A DNA stretch of 6,147 nucleotides from Acidimicrobiia bacterium (GTDB taxonomy: Bacteria; Actinomycetota; Acidimicrobiia; Acidimicrobiales; Aldehydirespiratoraceae). This document shows, piece after piece, positions 1 to 5,817 of the stretch. The notes beneath the pieces are model-generated. The model was given only the letters and a program-made list of their open reading frames with translations, did not search any database and was not told where the DNA came from. Both the position numbers and the translations under genes were made by a program. Location: assembly GCA_022824605.1 (NCBI GenBank), contig JAJDZO010000119.1, positions 1 through 6,147 of the forward strand, written 5' to 3'. Every line of letters starts with the position of its first letter. Position 1 is the stretch's first letter.

Positions 1-51
1 CCTGTGCCCGGCTCTCCCGATTCAGCGTCGGGCGGTAGCGTCGCCTCGTGA
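1..51 (+). CDS. Probable C-terminal tail of an upstream gene (partial)
   Basis: The frame beginning at base 1 is open and ends with TGA at 49-51. It would encode the tail PVPGSPDSASGGSVAS, a Ser/Gly/Ala-rich end with no recognisable domain. Its stop overlaps the GTG start of ddl as GTGA (48-51), the same arrangement seen at most other junctions in this window, and that is the main reason to believe it. A competing frame ends at TAG 36-38. With so few residues visible, the gene cannot be identified and this remains a weak call. Confidence 0.35.
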   Translation, partial: PVPGSPDSASGGSVAS

Positions 52-1214
52 AGGACCGCAGGATCCGGCTGATGGTGCTGTTCGGAGGGCGCTCGGCCGA
101 GCACGATGTGTCCTGCGTGTCGGCCCGCCACGTTGTGGCCGCCGCCGATCCCGACAAGTACCTGGTCGAACCCGTCGGCATCACCCGGCAGGGGCGCTGG
201 GTGCGGGCCGAGGCCGCTCTCGAAGCCCTGGGGGGCGGCCCCGAAGCCCTGCCCGAGCGGCTCAGCGCCGACGGTCCCGAGATCGAGCCGCTCCCCGCGC
301 TGACCTCCGGCCGCGACCCCAGTGGGGACCGTAGCGGCGCCAGTACCGCAGGACCCACCGTGGTGCTGCCGATCCTGCACGGGCCGATGGGCGAGGACGG
401 CACCGTCCAGGGACTACTGGAGCTGGCCCGTGTCCCCTACGCCGGTGCGGGCGTGCTGGCCTCGGCTCTCTGCATGGACAAGACGGCCGCCAACGCGATG
501 CTGGCTTCCGCCGGCATCGCCCATACCCGCTGGCGGAGCCTCACCCTCGACGGCCCGGCCACCCGCGACCCAGAGCTGGCTCCGCAGGTCGAGGCCATCG
601 TCGCCGATCTGGGCCTGCCGGTGTTCGTGAAGCCGGCGAGCATGGGTTCCTCGGTCGGCATCACCAGGGCGTCTACCCGCACCGAGGTGGCCGACGGTCT
701 GCGTCTAGCCGCCCGCTACGACCGCAGCATCATTGTTGAGGAGGAGGCCAGAGCCCGTGAGATCGAAGTGGCTGTTCTCGGCAACGACGAGCCGGTCGCC
801 AGCCTCCCCGGCGAGATCGTGCCGGGCGCAGCGTTCTACGACTACGCCGACAAGTATCAGGACGGCGCCAAGCTGCTGGTTCCCGCCCCGCTCGACGACG
901 ACGAGATCGCCGCCTGCCAGAGTCTCGCCATCGACGCCTACCGGGCCCTGCGGGTGGAGGGACTGGCCCGGGTGGACTTCCTCTACGAGGACGGGCGCGA
1001 CGGCCGAGGCGACCGGGGTTGGCTGGTGAGCGAACTCAACACGATGCCGGGCTTCACGCCGATCTCGATGTACCCGAAGCTGTGGGAGGCGAGCGGGCTC
1101 GACTATTCGCAGCTCATAGATCGCCTGGTCGAACTCGCACTCGAGCGCCATGCCCGCAGCGAACGCCACACCCGAACCGACCCCGCGGCCTCGCCCGCCA
1201 CAGCCCCGTCGTGA
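48..1214 (+). CDS. ddl: D-alanine--D-alanine ligase
   Basis: This cytoplasmic ATP-grasp enzyme joins two D-alanines, using ATP, to make the dipeptide loaded onto UDP-MurNAc-tripeptide in peptidoglycan synthesis. The family signatures are all present: VLFGGRSAEHDVS near residues 10-22 (catalytic Glu18), HGPMGEDGTVQG around 107-118, VKPASMGSSVG in the ATP-binding lobe, the omega-loop-like FYDYADKY, and LNTMPGFTPISMYPKLWE near the end with the metal-binding Asn. The Lys-Tyr in the omega loop favours D-Ala over D-lactate or D-serine as second substrate. At 388 residues it is somewhat longer than typical Ddl. The extra length is a Ser/Gly/Thr-rich loop around 87-103 and a low-complexity tail of about 20 residues after the catalytic domain. 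The GTG at 48 is the first start after an in-frame TAG at 36-38 and overlaps an upstream TGA. ATG at 72 is a possible alternative start, because the conserved core begins just after it. No clear promoter or strong SD is visible. Confidence 0.96.
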   Translation: MKDRRIRLMVLFGGRSAEHDVSCVSARHVVAAADPDKYLVEPVGITRQGRWVRAEAALEALGGGPEALPERLSADGPEIEPLPALTSGRDPSGDRSGASTAGPTVVLPILHGPMGEDGTVQGLLELARVPYAGAGVLASALCMDKTAANAMLASAGIAHTRWRSLTLDGPATRDPELAPQVEAIVADLGLPVFVKPASMGSSVGITRASTRTEVADGLRLAARYDRSIIVEEEARAREIEVAVLGNDEPVASLPGEIVPGAAFYDYADKYQDGAKLLVPAPLDDDEIAACQSLAIDAYRALRVEGLARVDFLYEDGRDGRGDRGWLVSELNTMPGFTPISMYPKLWEASGLDYSQLIDRLVELALERHARSERHTRTDPAASPATAPS

Positions 1215-1432
1215 GCCTCGCGCGGCCTCTGGCATCCCGACTAGCCCACACCGTCGTAAGCCTCCCGCGGCCGCGGACACCCCAACCAGCCAACACCGCC
1301 GTGAGCCTCCTAAGGCCGCGGACACCCCAACCAGCTAACGCCGTCGTAAGCCTCCCACGGCCGCGGACACCCCAACCAGCCCGCCCCGTCGTGAGCCTCC
1401 TGGGGCCGCGGGCACTAGAACTAACGGCGTGA
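1185..1432 (+). repeat. 45-bp tandem repeat array copying the ddl stop region
   Basis: Five copies of a stop-codon context lie exactly 45 bp apart: TGA 1212, TAA 1257, TGA 1302, TAA 1347 and TGA 1392, all in the ddl frame and each followed by AGCCTC. The three central units (from 1257, 1302 and 1347) are most alike, with about 38-40 of 45 bases matching, and share the core GCCGCGGACACCCCAACCAG. The outer copies are more degenerate. The last coding bases of ddl (from about 1185) resemble the unit but are out of phase by several bases. The sequence around 1421-1430 (CTAACG-CGT) resembles the end of another copy, so the next gene's start lies in repeat-derived DNA. The first full unit contains the perfect palindrome CCGCGGCCGCGG at 1265-1276. 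There is no T-tract, so this is not an obvious intrinsic terminator. Confidence 0.9.
1211..1432 (+). CDS. Possible 73-residue repeat peptide bridging ddl and the reductase gene
   Basis: A GTG at 1211-1213 overlaps the ddl stop (GTGA). The frame then stays open through the whole 45-bp array and stops at TGA 1430-1432, which overlaps the GTG of the next gene (GTGA at 1429-1432). Since 45 bp is 15 codons, each unit encodes the same peptide, with variants such as VVSLPRPRTPQPANT, AVSLLRPRTPQPANA and VVSLPRPRTPQPARP. Several differences between copies are silent in this frame (GTG/GTA, CCG/CCA, CGG/AGG, GCC/GCT), but others change the residue. The product would be Pro/Arg-rich and probably disordered, with no signal peptide or known domain. 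There is no SD before the GTG, so expression would rely on coupled reinitiation. The frame could equally be non-coding, because stops are rare in such GC-rich DNA. Confidence 0.3.
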   Translation: MSLARPLASRLAHTVVSLPRPRTPQPANTAVSLLRPRTPQPANAVVSLPRPRTPQPARPVVSLLGPRALELTA

Positions 1433-3861
1433 TCGTCGAGTCTCTCGCCGGAAAGCGCGTCGCCATCACCGGCGCGACCGGGTTCTTGGGGACCGCGTTG
1501 ACCGAGCGGCTGCTGCGCCGCGTGCCCGACTGCGAACTGGTGCTGGTGGTGCGTCCGGGCCGCCGCGGTGCGGATCAGCGGGTGCAGCGCGACGTGCTCC
1601 GCAACGACGCCTTCGATCAGCTTCGCCGGCAGGCCGCAGAAAGTCCCGCGAGCAATCCCGCAGGAAGCCCCGCGAGCAATCCCGCGGGCAGTCCCGACGG
1701 CGAGACCTACGACGCCGAGACCTATGAGGAGATGACGGCGCGACGGGTCACCGCGGTGGCAGGCGACGTGGCCGTCGACGGGCTCGGGCTCGACGACGAG
1801 GGCCGGGCGCTACTGGCCAGCTGCGACATCGTGATCCATGCGGCCGCCACCGTGAACTTCGACTCGGCCCTCGACGACGCCGTGGAGGTCAACCTGCTGG
1901 GGCCGAGCCGGGTGGCCGCGGTCCTGGCCGAGGCCGACTCGAAGGCTCACCTGATCGCAGTGTCGACCTGCTACGTGGCCGGCAGCCGCCGAGGCGCCGC
2001 TCCCGAGGAACTAGTGGACGACTCGCCGTTCTTCACCGACGTGGACTGGCGCGACGAGGTGGCCAGCGCCCGCCGGGCCCGCCGCGACGCCGAGCAGGCC
2101 AGCCGCAGCCCCGAGCGTCTGGCCTCACTCTCGACGCAGGCCCGCCGCGAGCTCGGCGCAGCCGGCATCCCGGCGCTGTCGGAGAAGGTGGAGAGCCTGC
2201 GCCGTCGCTGGGTGGACGAGCAGTTGACACAGGCCGGCCGGGCCAGAGCCTCGAGTCTGGGCTTCCCCGACGCCTACGCCTTCACCAAGGCCCTCGGCGA
2301 GAGGGCCCTGGCCGAGACCCGCGGCGACATCGCGGTGAGCATCGTGCGGCCGTCGATCATCGAGTCGGCGCTGGCCGAGCCCCGGCCGGGTTGGATCAGG
2401 GGCTTCCGCATGGCCGAGCCGGTGATCGCGGCCTACGCCCGGGGCCTCCTCAAGGAGTTCCCCGGCGTGCCCGAGGGGATCATCGACGTGATCCCCGTGG
2501 ACCTGGTGGTGTCGGCCATTCTGGCGGTGGCGGCCCGCGGGCCGGTCGATCCCAGCCCCGACGTGATCCAGGTGGCCAGCGGCTCGGTCAACCCCCTCAA
2601 GTACGGCACGCTGTTCGATCTGGTGAGCAGCTGGTTCACCGAGCATCCGGTGTACGACGAGCACAACCAGCCGATTCCGGTGCCCCGCTGGTCGTTCCCG
2701 GGCCGCGGCAGGGTGGCCCGCCAGCTACAGCGGGCCCAGAAGTCGCTGGAGAGCGCCGACCGGGTGCTGTCGTCGCTGCCTCTGAGGGGACGTCACGCTC
2801 TGATGAGCGCGGGGTTGGAGGAGCGCCGCCAGCAGCTCGGGCGGGCCAGCGAGTATGTGGAGCTGTACGGCTCCTACGCCGAGTGCGAGGCCATCTACCA
2901 GCTCGACCGGCTCACAGAACTGTGGCGGTCACTCGACGACGACGACCGGTCCAGCTTCGGTTTCGACCCTTCGGTGATCGACTGGCACCACTACGTGCAC
3001 GACGTTCACCTGCCGTCGATGGTGGGCCAGGCCCGTCTGAAGATGGCACCTGGCACCAGCGCGGGCCGCACCGAGTCGCGCTCGTCTCGGCTTCGCCGCC
3101 AGGTGCTGGACCCGCAACGCCATCTGGCCGTGTTCGACCTGGAGAACACGCTGATCGCATCGAACGTGGTGGCCAGCTATGCGTGGCTGGCCACGAGGGA
3201 GCTAGACGACCTAGACCGGGTGCGCTTCGTGACCCGCACGCTCAGAGAGGCGCCGAGGCTGTTGGCGCTGGACCGCCGTGACCGCAGCGACTTCCTGCGC
3301 TACTTCTACCGGCGCTTCGAGGGCGCGGCGGTGGACCGCATCGACGCCGACTGCGCCGAGATGCTCAGCGACCTGATCCTCGCCAAGTCGTTCCCCCGAG
3401 GCATCCGCCGCATCCGAGAGCACCGCCAGGCGGGGCACAAGACGCTGCTGATCACCGGGGCGCTCGATTTTGTGATCGCTCCGCTCAAGCCGCTTTTCGA
3501 TCACATCATCGCGGCCGAGATGGGATCGAGCGACGGCTGCTATGACGGGCGGCTCACCGCGGTGCCGCCCACGGGCGAGGCCCGCTACCAGACGCTCGTC
3601 GACTTCGCGGAACTGCACGGCCTCGACCTGCGGGAGTCGGTGGCCTACGCCGACAGCACATCGGATCTGCCGATGCTGGAAGCGGTCGGGTTCCCGGTGG
3701 CCGTCAACCCCGAGACCAAGCTGGCGGCGCTGGCCCGGCGTCGGGGCTGGCTCATCGAGCATTGGTCCAAGTGCGCGGGCGCGCCGTCCAAGCTGCTGCC
3801 GCTGGCACCGCGGGGCCATCACCGCACACGACGCACCGCCGATCTGGCGAGGTCGGCGTGA
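1429..3861 (+). CDS. Fatty-acyl-reductase-like SDR fused to a HAD-IB hydrolase domain
   Basis: The 810-residue product has two modules. Residues 8-370 form an extended NAD(P)-binding domain of the NAD_binding_4/fatty acyl reductase type: GATGFLG (15-21) is the dinucleotide-binding loop, HAAATVNFD lies at 137-145, VSTCYVAG at 178-185, and the catalytic YxxxK is Tyr283/Lys287 in YAFTKALGE. Such enzymes reduce acyl-CoA or acyl-ACP to aldehyde or alcohol with NADPH. Residues 430-540 include FDPSVIDWHHYVHDVHLP, which resembles a fatty acyl reductase C-terminal segment. Residues 565-790 form a HAD-IB domain: FDLENTL (Asp570), LLITGA (Thr676) and YADSTSDLPMLEAVG (Asp742, Asp746). The usual second Asp of DxD is Glu572, and Arg719 sits where a Lys is usual. 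A charged helical insert spans about 205-270, and an 8-residue repeat lies at 72-87. GTG 1429 is the only start before the Rossmann motif, since its frame is otherwise closed at TAA 1336-1338. The substrate is not known; the role in acyl-lipid reduction is inferred from the family. Confidence 0.88.
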   Translation: MIVESLAGKRVAITGATGFLGTALTERLLRRVPDCELVLVVRPGRRGADQRVQRDVLRNDAFDQLRRQAAESPASNPAGSPASNPAGSPDGETYDAETYEEMTARRVTAVAGDVAVDGLGLDDEGRALLASCDIVIHAAATVNFDSALDDAVEVNLLGPSRVAAVLAEADSKAHLIAVSTCYVAGSRRGAAPEELVDDSPFFTDVDWRDEVASARRARRDAEQASRSPERLASLSTQARRELGAAGIPALSEKVESLRRRWVDEQLTQAGRARASSLGFPDAYAFTKALGERALAETRGDIAVSIVRPSIIESALAEPRPGWIRGFRMAEPVIAAYARGLLKEFPGVPEGIIDVIPVDLVVSAILAVAARGPVDPSPDVIQVASGSVNPLKYGTLFDLVSSWFTEHPVYDEHNQPIPVPRWSFPGRGRVARQLQRAQKSLESADRVLSSLPLRGRHALMSAGLEERRQQLGRASEYVELYGSYAECEAIYQLDRLTELWRSLDDDDRSSFGFDPSVIDWHHYVHDVHLPSMVGQARLKMAPGTSAGRTESRSSRLRRQVLDPQRHLAVFDLENTLIASNVVASYAWLATRELDDLDRVRFVTRTLREAPRLLALDRRDRSDFLRYFYRRFEGAAVDRIDADCAEMLSDLILAKSFPRGIRRIREHRQAGHKTLLITGALDFVIAPLKPLFDHIIAAEMGSSDGCYDGRLTAVPPTGEARYQTLVDFAELHGLDLRESVAYADSTSDLPMLEAVGFPVAVNPETKLAALARRRGWLIEHWSKCAGAPSKLLPLAPRGHHRTRRTADLARSA
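1642..1701 (+). repeat. In-frame 24-bp repeat encoding SPASNPAG twice
   Basis: Two 24-bp units (1642-1665 and 1666-1689) plus a partial third encode SPASNPAG, SPASNPAG and SPDG inside the reductase domain, at residues 72-91. The units differ at three bases (AGT/AGC, GCA/GCG, GGA/GGC), all silent. The repeat sits between the second strand region of the Rossmann fold and the VTAVAGDV strand, where acyl reductases have a variable surface loop. It is therefore likely a flexible, disordered insertion rather than part of the active site. Confidence 0.85.
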
Positions 3862-3908
3862 TCGCTGCCACCACACCGCGCTCGCGACCCTTGGCGAGGT
3901 CGGCGTGA
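3858..3908 (+). CDS. Possible 16-codon coupling micro-ORF
   Basis: GTG 3858-3860 overlaps the stop of the reductase-HAD gene, has GAGGT at 3849-3853 as a reasonable SD, and runs 16 codons to TGA 3906-3908. It ends in LARSA, the same C-terminal residues as the preceding gene, because both ends are copies of the same cassette. The peptide (GTG-ATC-GCT-GCC-ACC start) has no recognisable function. It is more likely a translational relay element than a working peptide, if it is translated at all. Confidence 0.25.
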   Translation: MIAATTPRSRPLARSA

Positions 3909-4012
3909 TCACCAGCGCATCGCGGTTGCGGCACCTTGGCCGGCACCTCGCCCGGTACGGCCCGATCAACTGCGGCGCGGCACGGCTGCGGCGCCCCGCG
4001 AGGTCGGCCTGA
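3905..4012 (+). CDS. Possible 35-codon coupling micro-ORF
   Basis: GTG 3905-3907 overlaps the previous micro-ORF's stop and is preceded by GAGGT at 3896-3900. The frame runs 35 codons to TGA 4010-4012, which overlaps the ATG of the LarA-like gene as TGATG. It ends in PARSA, the third occurrence of the ARSA tail. The product would be Arg- and Gly-rich (for example RHLGRHLARYG) with no known domain. The bracketing by SD-plus-overlap cassettes is the evidence; the composition itself is uninformative. Confidence 0.25.
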   Translation: MITSASRLRHLGRHLARYGPINCGAARLRRPARSA

Positions 4013-4014
4013 TG
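4000..4014 (+). promoter_or_regulatory. Ribosome-binding site and TGATG coupling junction for the LarA-like gene
   Basis: GAGGT at 4000-4004 stands 7 bases before ATG 4012-4014, a good SD spacing. The ATG overlaps the TGA that closes the upstream micro-ORF frame. This fixes the start of the LarA-like gene and suggests its translation depends at least partly on ribosomes arriving from upstream. Confidence 0.6.
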
Positions 4015-5625
4015 GCGGCGGAGCGTCGTAGAGCGCCCCGACCGGGGCTGGTGCTCGACGTCGACCGGTCGACGCCGCCGGTGCTGTTCCATCACGGTGA
4101 GGGCTTCCGGTTGGAGCGACTGCCGCCGGGCCGCAGCCGGATCGTCTACCCGGCGGAGCCGCTGGCAGGCCTCGACGATCCTGAGGCCGCCATCCGCGAC
4201 GCCCTGTTGAACCCGCTCGACTCCGATCCACTGCCGACGCTGCTGAGGCCGGGCATGAAGCTCACCATCGCCTTCGACGACATCTCGCTGCCGCTGCCGC
4301 CGATGCGCCGCCCCGACATCCGCCAGCGGATCATCGAGCAGGTTCTCGACATGGCGGCCGCCGCCGGCGTGGACGACGTGCATTTGATCGCGGCGCTGGC
4401 CCTGCACCGCCGGATGACCGACGACGAGCTGCGTCACGCCCTCGGCGAGCGGGTGTTCGACGCCTTCGCTCCGCAGGGCGTGCTCTACAACCACGACGCC
4501 GAGGATCCCGACGGTATGGTGGAGCTGGGCCGCACCGACCACGACGAGCTGGTCACCATGAACCGCCGGGCCGCGGAGAGCGACCTGCTGGTGTATGTGA
4601 ACATCAACCTGGTGGCCATGGACGGCGGCTGGAAGTCGACCGCCACCGGCTTGGCCGACTACCGGTCGCTGCGCCATCACCACAACGTCCACACCATGCA
4701 GCACTCGCGTTCGTTCATGGATCGTCCCCGCTCGGAGTTGCACCGTTCCAACTGGCGCCAGGGCGAGGTGATCAAAGCCAACGGCCCGCCGATCTTCCAG
4801 ATCGAGACCACCGTCAACAACAACACCTTCGGATACGACGGTCCGCTGTCGGTGCTGCAGAAGCGCGAGTGGGAGTGGGGTGCGAGGGACCGGGCCTCGT
4901 TCATGGCCATGCACGCAGGGCTCAAGGCGATGCCGCCCGCGGCCTGCCGCAGCGTGTTCAACCGCTGGCTGGCGCCCTATGAGATGACTTCGGTGCAGGC
5001 CGGCGCGGTGGAGCCGGTGCATGAGAGCACCACCGCCAACGTGTTGGCGCAGCACCTAGTGGCGGTGGAGGGCCAGACCGACGTGCTCACGATGGGGCTG
5101 CCCTACATCTGCCCGTACAACGTGAACTCGGTGATGAACCCGATCCTGGTGATGTGTCTGGGTCTGGGGTATTTCTTCAACCTTTATCGGGGCCGGCCGC
5201 TGGTGCGAGAGGGCGGCGTGGTCATCATGAGCCACCCGACCCGCTGGGAGTTCCACCCGGTGCATCATCCCAGCTACATCGACTTCTTCGAGCAGCTGCT
5301 GGCCGAAACGACCGACCCGGCCGAGTTGGAGGCCAAGTACGAGACGCAGTTCGCCACCGACGAGTGGTACGTGCATCTCTACCGCAACAGCTACGCCTAC
5401 CACGGCGTGCATCCCTTCTACATGTGGTATTGGGGAGCGCACGCCTTGCAGTGGCTGGGCCGGGTGATCGTGGTGGGCGGCGACGAGCGGGCCGTGCGGC
5501 GCATGGGCTTCATGCCCGCGTCGACGCTGTCGGACGCGCTGGAGATGGCCAGCGACGTGGTAGGCCCGTCGCCCACGATCACCCACCTGCACAACCCTCC
5601 GATCCTCATGGCCGACGTCCAGTGA
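4012..5625 (+). CDS. LarA-family (DUF2088, lactate racemase-like) protein
   Basis: The 537-residue product shows the two-domain layout of LarA, the nickel-pincer-nucleotide lactate racemase family. N-terminal signatures are LTIAFDDISLPLPPMRRPDIRQ (split at 84-105), then HLIAALALHRRMTDDELRHALG with His132 where LarA has a catalytic His. DGGWKS (204-209) follows, with Lys208 matching the cofactor-attaching Lys, and then a His cluster RHHHNVHTM (221-229). IFQIETTVNNNTFG (261-274) resembles the LarA C-terminal domain entry, and VIVVGGDERAVRRMGFMPASTLSDALEMA (split at 485-513) its end. The second LarA catalytic His, about ten residues before the Lys, appears to be replaced in VYVNINLVAMD, so lactate racemisation cannot be assumed. 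The protein is longer than classical LarA (about 425 residues), with aromatic-rich segments such as FYMWYWGAHALQW at 469-481. No larB, larC or larE cofactor gene lies in this window. A racemase or epimerase acting on another 2-hydroxyacid-like substrate is plausible. No signal peptide is seen. Confidence 0.82.
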   Translation: MAAERRRAPRPGLVLDVDRSTPPVLFHHGEGFRLERLPPGRSRIVYPAEPLAGLDDPEAAIRDALLNPLDSDPLPTLLRPGMKLTIAFDDISLPLPPMRRPDIRQRIIEQVLDMAAAAGVDDVHLIAALALHRRMTDDELRHALGERVFDAFAPQGVLYNHDAEDPDGMVELGRTDHDELVTMNRRAAESDLLVYVNINLVAMDGGWKSTATGLADYRSLRHHHNVHTMQHSRSFMDRPRSELHRSNWRQGEVIKANGPPIFQIETTVNNNTFGYDGPLSVLQKREWEWGARDRASFMAMHAGLKAMPPAACRSVFNRWLAPYEMTSVQAGAVEPVHESTTANVLAQHLVAVEGQTDVLTMGLPYICPYNVNSVMNPILVMCLGLGYFFNLYRGRPLVREGGVVIMSHPTRWEFHPVHHPSYIDFFEQLLAETTDPAELEAKYETQFATDEWYVHLYRNSYAYHGVHPFYMWYWGAHALQWLGRVIVVGGDERAVRRMGFMPASTLSDALEMASDVVGPSPTITHLHNPPILMADVQ

Positions 5626-5806
5626 CAGCCGCGGCCGGTAGGCGACCCGCCAGCCCCGATGGCCGACGTCCAGCGACCGTGACCGGCACCCAACCCGCCA
5701 ACCCTGACGACAGTCGTGATGGCCGACGTCCAGTGACCGTGACCGGCACCCAACCCGCCGACCCTGACGACGGTCGTGATGGCCGACGTCCAGTGACAGC
5801 CGCGGC
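5608..5806 (+). repeat. Repeat array copying the end and stop codon of the LarA-like gene
   Basis: ATGGCCGACGTCCAG, the last five codons of the LarA-like gene, recurs at 5608, 5659, 5719 and 5779, at spacings of 51, 60 and 60 bp. It is followed by TGA in copies 1, 3 and 4 and by CGA in copy 2. The 60-bp units 5674-5733 and 5734-5793 differ at only three bases, all transitions, so this duplication is recent or kept uniform. The first and last copies share a longer 28-base stretch including TGACAGCCGCGGC (5608-5635 and 5779-5806), so the array is flanked by identical ends. The 8-base palindrome GCCGCGGC lies at 5628-5635 and 5799-5806. No T-rich terminator is visible. Confidence 0.92.
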
Positions 5807-5813
5807 GGTGTGA
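5622..5813 (+). CDS. Possible 63-residue repeat peptide bridging the LarA-like and acyltransferase genes
   Basis: GTG 5622-5624 overlaps the LarA-like stop (GTGA 5622-5625). The frame stays open through the whole array to TGA 5811-5813, which is 4 bases before the acyltransferase start. Repeat spacings of 51 and 60 are multiples of three, so a 20-residue unit, DGRRPVTVTGTQPANPDDSR, recurs in register, and both ends carry VTAAA. The three base differences between the two 60-bp units all change the residue in this frame (Ala/Val, Asn/Asp, Ser/Gly), which gives no sign of protein-level constraint. No SD precedes the GTG. The peptide would be hydrophilic and disordered. It may be only an untranslated repeat. 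Confidence 0.27.
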   Translation: MTAAAGRRPASPDGRRPATVTGTQPANPDDSRDGRRPVTVTGTQPADPDDGRDGRRPVTAAAV

Positions 5814-5817
5814 TCGG

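Larger units (their letters stand above)
3845..4014 (+). repeat. Three-copy SD plus stop/start cassette between reductase and LarA-like genes
   Basis: The 19-base sequence TGGCGAGGTCGGCGTGATC occurs at 3845-3863 and again, identical, at 3892-3910. A third copy, GCGAGGTCGGCCTGATG, lies at 3998-4014. Each contains an SD-like GAGGT a few bases before an overlapping stop/start: GTGA at 3858-3861, GTGA at 3905-3908 and TGATG at 4010-4014. The first copy forms the end of the reductase-HAD gene and the third forms the start of the LarA-like gene. The intervals between stops are 47 and 104 bases, both two more than a multiple of three. That is exactly the offset needed for a ribosome restarting at each GTG to reach the next copy's stop in frame. 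Confidence 0.8.

Noticed and set aside
1..38. Upstream gene ending at TAG 36-38
   Set aside because: It is possible, but the frame ending at TGA 49-51 overlaps the ddl start as GTGA, like the other junctions, and is the better choice.
1265..1276. Intrinsic terminator at the palindrome CCGCGGCCGCGG
   Set aside because: The palindrome has no loop and no following T-tract, and only one array copy contains it in full. It is a chance product of GC-rich repeat sequence or a weak structure at most.
1212..1432. CRISPR array
   Set aside because: The 45-bp units are contiguous, with no unique spacers of constant length and no cas genes. The unit is continuous with the 3' end of ddl.
2391..3281. 296-codon plus-strand frame inside the reductase-HAD gene
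   Set aside because: It is Arg/Gly/Pro-rich with no motif and fully contained in a well-supported gene in another frame.
3211..5055. 614-codon open frame on the minus strand
   Set aside because: It lies antisense to the reductase-HAD and LarA-like genes, both with clear family motifs. Its product is His/Arg/Gly/Val-rich without domains, as expected of a reverse shadow in GC-rich DNA.
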